From: Sphingobacterium sp. UT-1RO-CII-1
GTDB lineage: Bacteria > Bacteroidota > Bacteroidia > Sphingobacteriales > Sphingobacteriaceae
DNA: 64,000 nucleotides
Assembly (NCBI RefSeq): GCF_026711005.1
Contig: NZ_JAPPVJ010000001.1
Span: forward strand, 310,001-374,000
Direction: 5' to 3'
In this document: in pieces, positions 40,835 through 48,742 of the stretch
Numbering within the stretch: position 1 is the stretch's first letter
Layout: every line of letters begins with the position of its first letter
The notes under the pieces: generated by a model
The model's input: the letters and a program-made list of their open reading frames with translations, nothing else
The model's database searches: none
What the model was told of the DNA's origin: nothing
Position numbers and translations under genes: made by a program

Positions 40835-42197
40835 GGTCTAAAATCGGGAATGATAAATAAAAAACAGTCCAACTTCCTAGTACACTCTGCACGTTTATTG
40901 TTGCATCATGCGCATCCGCAAGGGCGCTTACATATGTAAGCCCCAACCCAAAACCCACCTGACTTTGCACCCGTGGATTTTCACTCCGAAAAAACTTATC
41001 AAAAATATGGGCAACATCAGCCTTGGCTATCCCCAACCCATTGTCGCGCACAGAAATGCAAAGCTTCCCGTTTATATCTTTTACAGAAATATGTATATCC
41101 ACAACCTCTTTCGAATACTTAATAGCATTTTCGACAAGGTTTTCAATCATATTTGAAAAATGTATAAGGTCAGCGTTAATATACTCTTCTTCTGTATCCA
41201 TCGCTAAGGTTATTTCAATTGGTTTATCTTCTACCACTCGGTATCTGTCCACCAAAGACACAAAAAAGTCTTGTAGTTTTATCCACTCTTTATTCAGTAG
41301 GATGTGCTCTTTATCATTATTACTAAACTTCTGCACCCGCTCTGTATAGGCAGTAAGTTTATTCAGCTCTAACAGTACTCCCTGGCCATAACGGCTCACG
41401 CACTCAGCATCTCCTTTCTCCATATAATGGGGTATTAAAGCAGCCTGTGCTACAGCAGCCGATATAGGCCGCTTAAACTCATGCATCATTGTATTAACCG
41501 AACTCTGTCTCAATTTTTCTACTTTTTCTCGCCAAAAAAAAGTACGAATTACTATTGAAAGAAAAAATGTACAGACAAAAATTAATATAACAGATAAAAA
41601 AAGCAAAAACCACATACGCCACAAAACCGTAGATAAAGGAAGTTCTACATATGCTTTCACCCCCCTAGTATCATAGGTATCGATCGGGATAACGCTAGTA
41701 GACCACCAAGTACCAGACGGGCTTATAGAATTATCCAGTACTTTATTCTCCTTAATATCCCAATATTCTATTGCTGTCTTCTTTAATGGGAAATGATGAT
41801 AGGTAAGTTCTTTACGGAATATGCTATCCAGTTTATGGACATTGACGGTCTCTCCCTCGCGTATCAGCAAAAATTGATGAAATTTATGCTCCCAGAAAGG
41901 GTCATGCAGATCATGTGTGACCTGAAAGGAAGTGTCTATCGCCCTTAAAGTTTGTGTTATATACCGAGCAGTGTCCTGCCCCCGATCCAGAGACTTACTA
42001 AAAAAAGTTCCTCCCGCTTGTTCATATCTTATTTGCCCCTCCCGCAATATTGCCAACTCAAAAGCTTGGTCTATCGTGGTCACCAGCTGCACTCTATCAA
42101 CATGAAAAGCATTCTGCACCCACAGCCCCTGTCCCAAAAATATTAACGACAAAACTATTCCGACGCATATTTTAACCTGTTTGTATTTAAGTTTCAT
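40827..42197 (-). CDS. Membrane sensor histidine kinase
   Basis: The 456-residue kinase has a transmembrane segment at about 9-30, a periplasmic sensor region to about 195, a second transmembrane segment (MWFLLFLSVILIFVCTFFLS), and a DHp domain with His239 in NTMMHEFKRPIS. The ATPase domain shows NLVENAIKYSKE (N box), VRDNGLGIA and VGFGLGLTYV (G boxes). It resembles the RprX-type kinases of Bacteroidota. The sensor domain is not one I recognise. It is divergent from the first NVEALA gene, with only 174 bp between the starts. Confidence 0.9.
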   Translation of the reverse strand: MKLKYKQVKICVGIVLSLIFLGQGLWVQNAFHVDRVQLVTTIDQAFELAILREGQIRYEQAGGTFFSKSLDRGQDTARYITQTLRAIDTSFQVTHDLHDPFWEHKFHQFLLIREGETVNVHKLDSIFRKELTYHHFPLKKTAIEYWDIKENKVLDNSISPSGTWWSTSVIPIDTYDTRGVKAYVELPLSTVLWRMWFLLFLSVILIFVCTFFLSIVIRTFFWREKVEKLRQSSVNTMMHEFKRPISAAVAQAALIPHYMEKGDAECVSRYGQGVLLELNKLTAYTERVQKFSNNDKEHILLNKEWIKLQDFFVSLVDRYRVVEDKPIEITLAMDTEEEYINADLIHFSNMIENLVENAIKYSKEVVDIHISVKDINGKLCISVRDNGLGIAKADVAHIFDKFFRSENPRVQSQVGFGLGLTYVSALADAHDATINVQSVLGSWTVFYLSFPILDHA

Positions 42198-42268
42198 TTA
42201 CATATATCGACAAAGGTTTCCTCTAAGGTAAACAAATGCCTAACAATCCGCAATACTACCTACGAAAA

Positions 42269-42304
42269 CATTGAGGAAGAATTGAGGAAGAATTGAACGG
42301 TTGA
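42269..42304. promoter_or_regulatory. Tandem 11-bp direct repeats, candidate response-regulator operator
   Basis: TTGAGGAAGAA occurs at 42271-42281 and again at 42282-42292, followed by TTGAACGG and TTGA. This gives three to four half-sites on an 11-bp period. They lie in the divergent region between the kinase operon and the first peptide gene. The same core (GAATTGAG, period 11) recurs upstream of later modules and of the signal peptidase gene, so I read it as the binding site of the adjacent OmpR-type regulator (inference). Confidence 0.65.
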
Positions 42305-42371
42305 AAAATTTAGCTAGGCAATAATCTCGCGCTATCTTAGCAAAAGACAATTAATCGTTATAACTAAAACA

Positions 42372-42596
42372 ATGAAAATGAAAAAGCCTCTTTATTTATT
42401 TGCCATTACAGTCGCACTAATCGTAGCTTTTAATATCAATTTACATATTATAGGAGAGGCTACCCCTCTCAGGGCAATAGCCATAGAACAAGTAGAGGCA
42501 CTAGCTAATATAGAAAATGGTGGAAGCACAAAGTGCGCAATGCTAGGCTGCTTGGATTGTCCTGAAAACGCCAAAAAAGTCAAATACATAAATTAA
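42372..42596 (+). CDS. NVEALA-like secreted peptide precursor 1 (divergent)
   Basis: The 74-residue product has a basic start (MKMKKP), a hydrophobic stretch (LYLFAITVALIVAFNI), and IEQVEALA, a variant of the NVEALA motif ending in an A-x-A site. The segment after it begins NIENGGST and has three cysteines (KCAMLGCLDC). Unlike the other precursors its leader DNA is not part of the repeated family, so it is either the oldest member or a separate lineage. It is the first gene after the operator region. Its stop codon directly abuts the ATG of the propeller gene. The odd cysteine number is unusual here. Confidence 0.7.
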   Translation: MKMKKPLYLFAITVALIVAFNINLHIIGEATPLRAIAIEQVEALANIENGGSTKCAMLGCLDCPENAKKVKYIN

Positions 42597-43628
42597 ATGC
42601 GGATGAAAAGCTCTCTTTGGTTTTTATTATTTATCATCCTTCAAAAAATAGTGCTTGGCTGTAGTGCTACGCCGCTCCATTTCCCTGAGCATGCGGTCCT
42701 ACAGAGCAAAGAACTGACCATACAGGATGCCCCCACGAGATATGCCTTTCGGGTTCAACTCTCCGATAGTTTACTTTATATCATGGATCTGCATGCCACA
42801 GATTATTATGTTCATACAGTCACATATCCTGACATGAAACACCGTGCAAGCTTAATGCCTCGGGGAGAGGCCCCCGAACAGTTTTTAAGTGCAGAAAATA
42901 TTCGTATAGATCAAAAGGGACATCTTTGGTCACTCGATGCCAACAACAACAAGCTCATCCAATTTAAGATGCTAAACGACAGCGTTCATACACAGTCAAT
43001 CGATTTAGACCCGAATCTCATCCGCACTTTAGATTTCTGTTTTCTCAATGACTCTACATTTATCGTTCCCGACTATAGCGGAGAAAACCGCATTGCCCTG
43101 CTCGATAAAAATGGCCAAATCATACGGAAACTTTTTCACATACCCTCAGAGAATGAACAGCAAACAGCTCCTATGGTATTAGCACAAGCCTGGCGCTCCT
43201 TTATGGACTATCACCCTGCCCATGGTTTATTAGTTATGGCAACACAGCTAGGGCAAGTCTTAGAAATCTATGACATGAAAAAAGAAATACTGGTTAACAG
43301 AGTTCAACCTGAAGGGGGGCAACCACAATTTAGTAAAACAGGCGGCCATGCTGTCCCTACGGGCATAATGGGCTATAGCGATATACACATTGATGATAAA
43401 TACATTTATGCTCTTTTTTGGGGGCATAGTTTTGAAGATCTAAAGACAGAAAAAATACTCAAGGAAGGCGGACAGTTTATACATGTTTTCGACTTACAAG
43501 GGCAGCCCGTAAGGCAGTATCAATTAGACCGATACCTAACGGGCTTTCATCTCGACGAAAAAAACAATCGGTTCATAGGTTTGGATGTTAATAGCGATCA
43601 GCCACTTGTTGAATATAAATACCAATAG
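42597..43628 (+). CDS. BF3164-like six-bladed beta-propeller lipoprotein 1
   Basis: The 343-residue protein has a lipoprotein signal peptide (FLLFIILQKIVLGC). It then shows repeated blade-like strands, including IRIDQKGHLWSLDANNNKLIQF and FVFD-type ends, and the family hallmark near residue 95 (MPRGEAPEQFLSAEN). The C-terminal HVFDLQGQPVRQYQLDRYLTGFHLDEKNNRFIGL is typical. No catalytic residues are apparent, so binding or scaffolding is the likely role. It begins directly after the peptide gene. An alternative ATG lies 6 bp downstream. Confidence 0.75.
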   Translation: MRMKSSLWFLLFIILQKIVLGCSATPLHFPEHAVLQSKELTIQDAPTRYAFRVQLSDSLLYIMDLHATDYYVHTVTYPDMKHRASLMPRGEAPEQFLSAENIRIDQKGHLWSLDANNNKLIQFKMLNDSVHTQSIDLDPNLIRTLDFCFLNDSTFIVPDYSGENRIALLDKNGQIIRKLFHIPSENEQQTAPMVLAQAWRSFMDYHPAHGLLVMATQLGQVLEIYDMKKEILVNRVQPEGGQPQFSKTGGHAVPTGIMGYSDIHIDDKYIYALFWGHSFEDLKTEKILKEGGQFIHVFDLQGQPVRQYQLDRYLTGFHLDEKNNRFIGLDVNSDQPLVEYKYQ

Positions 43629-43635
43629 CTAAGCA

Positions 43636-44196
43636 ATGAGAAAAATATCTTTTGTAATCCTTATTATAACATCTTGCCTTCTGACTCTTATTTCCTGTCA
43701 GGATAGCAAAAAGACATCTGCAGAAAAGTTGGTCCGCGAATGGCTTGGCAAGGAAATACTATTACCCAAAGATCTCCCTTGCCTCTACATGGACAAAGAC
43801 ACCATTTGCCCTAAACCAAGTCAAAAATCTTTTAAAATATTGGTATATACCGATTCTGTAGGGTGCACTAGCTGCCAGCTAAACCTAAACTTGTGGAAGA
43901 TATACATGAACGATGCCGACTCAATAGCTCCTGGTCAAGTAGATTTTCTGTTTTACTTTCAACCAAAAAATCAGCGAGAATTAACTCATCTTTTAAGAAG
44001 AGAACGTCTCGAAAAAATAATTTTCATGGACAAGAAAAGTCAATTATCCACCATAAACAAGCTCCCTAAAGAAATTGATTATCAATGCTTCTTACTTGAC
44101 AAAGACAACAAAGTATTGTCTATTGGAAACCCTACTTTAAACCCACAAATATGGAATATATATAAAAAATTATTTACTGTTGAAACAAATCTATAA
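43636..44196 (+). CDS. Thioredoxin-like lipoprotein with a CTSC motif
   Basis: The 186-residue product has a lipoprotein signal (lipid cysteine 21 in LLTLISC). A thioredoxin-like core follows: FKILVYTDSVGCTSCQLNL with Cys77 and Cys80 in a C-x-x-C arrangement, then VDFLFYFQPKNQ, and a late YQCFLLDKDNKVLSIGNP strand. It resembles Bacteroidota redoxin-like lipoproteins. Its presence among genes for cysteine-rich secreted peptides suggests a role in forming or reducing their disulfides (inference). Its last codons and stop (TVETNL) lie within the start of the repeated leader element, so the repeat boundary falls inside this gene. Confidence 0.7.
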   Translation: MRKISFVILIITSCLLTLISCQDSKKTSAEKLVREWLGKEILLPKDLPCLYMDKDTICPKPSQKSFKILVYTDSVGCTSCQLNLNLWKIYMNDADSIAPGQVDFLFYFQPKNQRELTHLLRRERLEKIIFMDKKSQLSTINKLPKEIDYQCFLLDKDNKVLSIGNPTLNPQIWNIYKKLFTVETNL

Positions 44197-44403
44197 ATGG
44201 GAAAAAGCGGTAAGCCAAACTCTCCAGGCAGGTCGTTTATAGCTTACCGCCACTCTTTCCCTCAATTACTAGAAAGGAGGTACAGCGGCAAAGATAAAAA
44301 TTAAGAACCAGAAAAGTTGTATAACAACAAGCTGTTGAAAAGATATAATACAGCAGAGAAATATCGTGCATTTGCACATTAATCAATAATAAAAAACAAA
44401 ACA
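44174..44403 (+). repeat. Conserved 230-bp leader element, copy A
   Basis: From TTACTGTTGAAAC to the ATG this is 230 bp, nearly identical to copies B, D and E (also 230 bp) and close to C (241 bp). It contains the stem GCGGTAAGC/GCTTACCGC (44207-44215 with 44242-44250) extended by GGGAAA/TTTCCC, AGAAAGGAGGT at 44271-44281, the small inverted repeats GTTGTATAACAAC and GCTGT...ACAGC, and GTGCATTTGCAC at 44366-44377. The high identity continues through the first 40 or so codons of the peptide gene. Copy A lacks the upstream operator part seen in B-E. Confidence 0.85.
44199..44261 (+). ncRNA. Predicted stem-loop in leader copy A
   Basis: GGGAAA pairs with TTTCCC and, inside it, GCGGTAAGC pairs with GCTTACCGC around a 26-nt loop containing CAGGCAGGTCG. 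No T-tract follows, so it is not a terminator. The same element is at the corresponding place in copies B-E, mostly with the pairing kept. I infer a structured 5' untranslated region. Confidence 0.55.
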
Positions 44404-44643
44404 ATGAAAAAGAAAATTTTAGGTGCACTAGCTGTTGTAGCTATAGCCGCAGTAGCTACTTTTAATATGAATATTAATAATAACGATGAATTATCTGCTA
44501 TCAGTTTGGCCAATGTGGAAGCTTTGGCAATGAATGAAAGCGGGGGTAGTGGAAATTGTCAGAAAAATTGCAAACTAAAATTACACTACCTATGTATAAC
44601 AACAAATGGCGATAATAAGGGGTATATATGTGCAGATAATTAA
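44404..44643 (+). CDS. NVEALA peptide precursor 2
   Basis: The 79-residue precursor has the standard leader: MKKK, a hydrophobic segment (ILGALAVVAIAAVATF), a polar linker (NMNINNNDELSAISLA) and NVEALA at residues 37-42. The A-L-A end is a plausible signal peptidase I site. The variable part starts MNESGGSGNC and has four cysteines (NC, NC, LC, IC). It shares no clear similarity with the other cores. Family knowledge: NVEALA proteins are small, Bacteroidota-specific and of unknown function. It belongs to the first operon, behind the thioredoxin-like gene. Confidence 0.85.
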   Translation: MKKKILGALAVVAIAAVATFNMNINNNDELSAISLANVEALAMNESGGSGNCQKNCKLKLHYLCITTNGDNKGYICADN

Positions 44644-44660
44644 AATCTTACAGGTCGAAA

Positions 44661-44699
44661 TTCTACATCTTGCATTTACTATAAGTGCAAGGTGTAGAA
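44661..44699 (+). promoter_or_regulatory. Hairpin between peptide 2 and propeller 2
   Basis: TTCTACATCTTGCA and TGCAAGGTGTAGAA form a 14-bp stem with one G-U pair, just after the peptide stop codon. There is no T-tract, so it may protect the upstream message or reduce readthrough into the propeller gene. Confidence 0.5.
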
Positions 44700-44784
44700 C
44701 TAGGTAATACAAGAAGCTATCACATTTTTAAATGTAAAAACACTTATATATTTCCCATATGAAAGATAAAAAGACCAGACACAC

Positions 44785-45804
44785 ATGAAAAAAACTGCAT
44801 TTTTCATCTCGATATGTATCATTTTAACCTCTTGTCAACGTATAAAACAAGACCCTAATAATTATGAGTATTTAAAAACAATCGATAGTTTAACATTTTT
44901 TACAGGCCTCCCTGTTGAAATGAAATTTTACAAGGATTATATCTTTATTTATGATTTTTTTGGAGAGAATGGACTTATCAGCGTTATAAATCCCGCGAAA
45001 GATACTTTACTATTTTCATTCTTACATAAAGGGAATGGCCCAGATGAAATAATATCTTTTTCTAATCTAGATATTTTATCTTATAATAATAAAAATCTAT
45101 TTGGTGTATTTGATAATAACACAAAAAGGTATCGACTTTATAACAGTGATAGTATCATTATTAATTATCAAAACTCACCTCTCCTTTTTGAAGGCAATGT
45201 AAAAATCCCTTATAGCATAACCGAATTATTTAAAATAAATAAAGGATATATCGCGACAGGTTTCTTCCCTGACGGTAAATTTGCTTTACTTGATGACGAC
45301 CTTAATTTAAAAAGTTATAACGAAAAGTACAGACCTAAAACAAAAACAAACATTGATCCACTTGTACATGCAAAAGCAAATATTGGTAAAAGTGTCATAT
45401 CATCAGACCTGAGGTCTTTAGCCAATGTTACGTTTCATGCAGGTATTCTAGAATATTATAATATTGAAAATGACTCTATTATTAAAGAATGGGAATTTGT
45501 ATTAGATGAATTAGACTACACCATAGAAAATGAGCTCCAAATTAGAAATAATCAAGTTGAGGGTTTTATATCAGTAGACATAACTCAGGATTATATATTT
45601 GCCTTATATTCTGGGAAAGAATATGATCATGAAGCAATCGCCACCTACGGCAAATATGTATACCAGTTTGATCGAAATGGAAATTTACTACATTGTTATC
45701 AATTAGACCGTGAAGTTCTTGATATAAAAGTCAAAGCAAACAGACTGAAAGCCATAGTTCACTATCCCGAACCTATGATAGTGTCATATCTCTTACCTAT
45801 GTAA
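44785..45804 (+). CDS. Six-bladed beta-propeller lipoprotein 2
   Basis: The 339-residue product has a lipoprotein signal (FFISICIILTSC, lipid cysteine 17) and the propeller family pattern: FLHKGNGPDEIISFSNLDIL (hallmark G-x-G-P-x-E), central blades, and a C-terminal YVYQFDRNGNLLHCYQLDREVL. It lies 141 bp after peptide 2. The sequence encoding its last 23 or so residues is duplicated almost identically as a fragment at 50822-50895 and, diverged, at 56138-56200. This shows that the downstream modules arose by duplication of a segment beginning in this gene's 3' end. Confidence 0.78.
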   Translation: MKKTAFFISICIILTSCQRIKQDPNNYEYLKTIDSLTFFTGLPVEMKFYKDYIFIYDFFGENGLISVINPAKDTLLFSFLHKGNGPDEIISFSNLDILSYNNKNLFGVFDNNTKRYRLYNSDSIIINYQNSPLLFEGNVKIPYSITELFKINKGYIATGFFPDGKFALLDDDLNLKSYNEKYRPKTKTNIDPLVHAKANIGKSVISSDLRSLANVTFHAGILEYYNIENDSIIKEWEFVLDELDYTIENELQIRNNQVEGFISVDITQDYIFALYSGKEYDHEAIATYGKYVYQFDRNGNLLHCYQLDREVLDIKVKANRLKAIVHYPEPMIVSYLLPM

Positions 45805-45825
45805 AAACAAAGGAAAAACAGTAAG

Positions 45826-45846
45826 GAAGAGTTGAGCAAGAATGGC
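45826..45846 (+). promoter_or_regulatory. Operator-like direct repeat, module B
   Basis: AGAGTTGAGCAAGAATGGC corresponds to the GAATTGAG...GAATTG repeat of the other modules, with one or two changes in each half. It lies just after propeller 2 and about 380 bp before peptide 3. Confidence 0.5.
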
Positions 45847-45992
45847 AATTAGTAATAAATAGTCTATTGCAAAGCTTTAGCATAGATTTATAGACATGTT
45901 CTGCCTCCACTCATTACACTGAGAAGAGAATGTACAGATAAAATTAGTAATCCAAATAATAATAAAACGAATGAAACCCATTTGAACACCAC

Positions 45993-46222
45993 TTACTGTT
46001 GAAACAAATCTATAAATGGGAAAAAGCGGTAAGCCAAACTCTCCAGGCAGGTCGTTTATAGCTTACCGCCACTCTTTCCCTCAATTACTAGAAAGGAGGT
46101 ACAGCGGCAAAGATAAAAATTAAGAACCAGAAAAGTTGTATAACAACAAGCTGTTGAAAAGATATAATACAGCAGAGAAATATCGTGCATTTGCACATTA
46201 ATCAATAATAAAAAACAAAACA
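45993..46222 (+). repeat. Conserved 230-bp leader element, copy B
   Basis: It is 230 bp from TTACTGTTGAAAC to the ATG of peptide 3 and is almost identical to copy A. It includes the GCGGTAAGC/GCTTACCGC stem, AGAAAGGAGGT at 46090-46100 and GTGCATTTGCAC before the start. About 165 bp of further upstream sequence back to the operator (45826) is shared with copies C-E. The 45805-46222 gap holds only these elements. Confidence 0.85.
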
Positions 46223-46504
46223 ATGAAAAAGAAAATTTTAGGCGCAGTAGCTGTTATAGCTATAGCAGCAGTAGCTACTTTTAATATGAATATTAATAAT
46301 AACGATGAATTATCTGCTATCAGTTTGGCCAATGTGGAAGCAATAGCACAAGGTGAGACTGGGGGAAGTTCTGGAACCTTTACATGTTATTCAACTTATA
46401 ATAACTGCTTATTTTGGGACTGTTCAACTATCTATAGATGTGGAAATCCATGTCAAAATGCTAGTGCAGATTCGTGGTCTAACCAAGGCACATGTAGTCT
46501 TTAA
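46223..46504 (+). CDS. NVEALA peptide precursor 3
   Basis: The 93-residue precursor shares the leader (MKKKILGAVAVIAIAAVATF, then the polar linker), with the motif as NVEAIA at residues 37-42. The variable part begins QGETGGSSG and carries six cysteines (TC, NC, DC, RC, PC, TC) in a Tyr/Trp/Asn-rich sequence ending GTCSL. It is the longest core in the array. The even cysteine number fits disulfide pairing. It follows leader copy B and precedes a hairpin and propeller 3. Confidence 0.85.
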   Translation: MKKKILGAVAVIAIAAVATFNMNINNNDELSAISLANVEAIAQGETGGSSGTFTCYSTYNNCLFWDCSTIYRCGNPCQNASADSWSNQGTCSL

Positions 46505-46527
46505 TATAACTTACCCAACCTTTAATA

Positions 46528-46553
46528 CGGGCTGTTTGATATCAATCAGCCCG
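46528..46553 (+). promoter_or_regulatory. Hairpin between peptide 3 and propeller 3
   Basis: CGGGCTG and CAGCCCG form the base of a stem that continues through TTGAT/ATCAA. It is followed by an A-run, not a T-run, so it looks like a processing or stability hairpin rather than a terminator on this strand. Confidence 0.5.
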
Positions 46554-46572
46554 AAAAAACAATAACTACTCA

Positions 46573-48087
46573 ATGCATAGAACAACTTTTATTCTAATAT
46601 TAATTCTCTTTGGAGCTTGTAATAAATCGCAGGAACTAACTATTCAATATCACGAAGACAATACCGCTACAGAAAGTTTAACAGGTAAAGAAGTTCCGAT
46701 TTCTATAGAATTATTAATGCCTAACAAGGTTGTAGTCATAGACAGCCATTTAATAATTTATGACCCAAGCGGAGAAGATATGTTTCACGTATTCAAATTG
46801 CCAAAAATCGAATTTAGCTATTCTTTTGGAAGTAAAGGTCAAGGTCCCGATGAATTTGCTAATATAGATCCCTTCTCGATAAAAGAGTTGGATGGCAAAT
46901 TAACATTCCTAGATAACAATAAAATAGTAAAAATAGAATTAAAAAGCGATAAAGCTCTGATAAGTAAAATACACCCTATAGTGATGGGAAAAAACCCAAT
47001 TAATCGTATAAACTTACTAAATGACTCAATTTATATAGCCGACATGCTCGAAGGACAATATGAACATCATAAAGTCAATTTATATACAGGGAAAGAATTA
47101 ACAAAATTTGGCAGATATCCTAAAGAAGAACCCTCCATTATAAACGATATAGACAGATACCAATCTTACAAAAAAGCAAACACAAGGAACTCTAATAAGT
47201 TAGGTGTTTTCTATCTATATCATGATAGAATGAAGATATATCACAATGAAACCCTTATCGTAGAATCAAAAACTGATAAAAACAATCAGCAGGTTAATCA
47301 TAATAACCCTACTATTTATAGGGTAGAACCGATGTCTACAGATAGCTTCATATACACATTATACATAGGTAAAAAGAAAAATGAAATTAACTTTACGACC
47401 TTCACTCCACAACTAGAAGTGTGGAACTGGGACGGTAAATTAAAGTCCAAGTACTTACTGGATAAACCCATTATTTCTTTCTTTATATCTGAAAAGTTTA
47501 AAAAAATATATGCTACTACTATTGAACATACCGATAAGATATATGTTTTTGACATGCCAAATATGTCTCAAAAACAAAAAAAAGATTACAAAAAAATTGA
47601 AAATGATTTATATACAATTGAAATACCAAATTTATTTACCTACACAACAACAAGTCCTGAAGTTGATAAAAACAGGATCACAGAATATAACGGACGGTAT
47701 TACAACTCATGTTATTTTGCAATACCACCATACACCTCTAATACGATTCCATTTAAGGGATCACTTGAAATTATAGTATCTTATCCTATGCTTGAGAAGC
47801 ACATAACAGTAAAGGACTTTGTCCATAACCGTTATAGGCAAATAAAAGAAAATGCGATAAAGTATGATACGACCAGCACAATAATTAACAACAAAAATAC
47901 TCTAATCCATAAGAGCATCACTCAACACACTGATCCTAAAGGCAAAAAAAGCACACTAACAAGTCAAAAATGGATATGGCAAGAGGAAGGAAAAATCATC
48001 GAAATTGGCTATGGATCCACAGAAGATTTCGATGAAAATATAGATAAAATAGCTAACATTGTTGCATCTTTTGTCTTAAAAGATTAA
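46573..48087 (+). CDS. Propeller lipoprotein 3 with an extra C-terminal domain
   Basis: At 504 residues it is about 160 longer than the other propellers. It has a lipoprotein signal (LILILFGAC) and the family hallmark (GSKGQGPDEFANIDPF) in a six-bladed propeller to about residue 340. A Lys-rich linker (MSQKQKKDYKKIEND) leads to an added domain (about 355-504) that includes SLEIIVSYPMLEKHITVKDF, RQIKENAIKYD and KIANIVASFVLKD. I do not recognise this domain; its strand-helix pattern is weakly like DcrB/PsbP-type lipoprotein domains. It follows peptide 3. Confidence 0.72.
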   Translation: MHRTTFILILILFGACNKSQELTIQYHEDNTATESLTGKEVPISIELLMPNKVVVIDSHLIIYDPSGEDMFHVFKLPKIEFSYSFGSKGQGPDEFANIDPFSIKELDGKLTFLDNNKIVKIELKSDKALISKIHPIVMGKNPINRINLLNDSIYIADMLEGQYEHHKVNLYTGKELTKFGRYPKEEPSIINDIDRYQSYKKANTRNSNKLGVFYLYHDRMKIYHNETLIVESKTDKNNQQVNHNNPTIYRVEPMSTDSFIYTLYIGKKKNEINFTTFTPQLEVWNWDGKLKSKYLLDKPIISFFISEKFKKIYATTIEHTDKIYVFDMPNMSQKQKKDYKKIENDLYTIEIPNLFTYTTTSPEVDKNRITEYNGRYYNSCYFAIPPYTSNTIPFKGSLEIIVSYPMLEKHITVKDFVHNRYRQIKENAIKYDTTSTIINNKNTLIHKSITQHTDPKGKKSTLTSQKWIWQEEGKIIEIGYGSTEDFDENIDKIANIVASFVLKD

Positions 48088-48565
48088 AAGATTAAAAAAT
48101 GAATTCAGGCTAACCAGTATAAGAGCTTAATAATAAGCTAAAAAAACCGCCATACAAAAGTAAATACCAGGAGTAGGCTTTCGTTAAGAAAGGTGACACT
48201 TGTACACTTACTTATTAGAGGAAAGTGGAGCATAAAATAATGTTCAACTGAAACAATTAATAAAAATACAATAATTAATTTCACCAATATCCCAAGCAAT
48301 GCACCTTGACGAAAGTAGTTTTATTTTTAATAACAAACAAGTTGTCAACTCATTAAGATGTTATTTAGTAGCATTGTAGTCGCCTCGGGTTAATAGTAAA
48401 ATAATATTAAGAACTTACCCAGTTCATTCACCCACGAGAATAACACGCAAATTTAAACAAGAGAACCAATAAACGTGATTATCGAAATTGACGATCAAAA
48501 ACCCTATAAAAACTTACTTGATCTCTCTCGTATGAGATCTATTACTCATATTTACTAACTAAAAA
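48088..48565. other. Non-coding stretch between propeller 3 and module C
   Basis: About 480 bp with many stops in all frames. I found no recognisable gene, relic or repeat in it; it may be a decayed module. Confidence 0.4.
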
Positions 48566-48584
48566 AGAATTGAGCAAGAATTGC
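48566..48584 (+). promoter_or_regulatory. Operator-like direct repeat, module C
   Basis: GAATTGAGCAAGAATTGC contains GAATTG twice on an 11-bp period, the same as in modules E and F and before the signal peptidase gene. Confidence 0.6.
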
Positions 48585-48742
48585 GACTGCTAATAATTAT
48601 TCTATTGCAAAGCTTTAACATAGATTTATAGACATGTTCTGCCTCCACTCATTGCACTGGATATATAGCTAGAAGAGAGTGTCAGATAAAATCAGTAATC
48701 CAAATAATAATAAAAACGAATGAAACCCATTTGAACACCACT

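Noticed and set aside
44199..44261. Leader stem as a rho-independent terminator
   Set aside because: The stem is not followed by a T-tract in any copy; a structured leader fits better.
44237..44428. Minus-strand open frame over the leader element, repeated at 48682-48924 and 52960-53214
   Set aside because: Its conservation follows from the repetition of the leader DNA. The frames differ in length between copies, and no promoter or family match is seen, so I consider them shadows.
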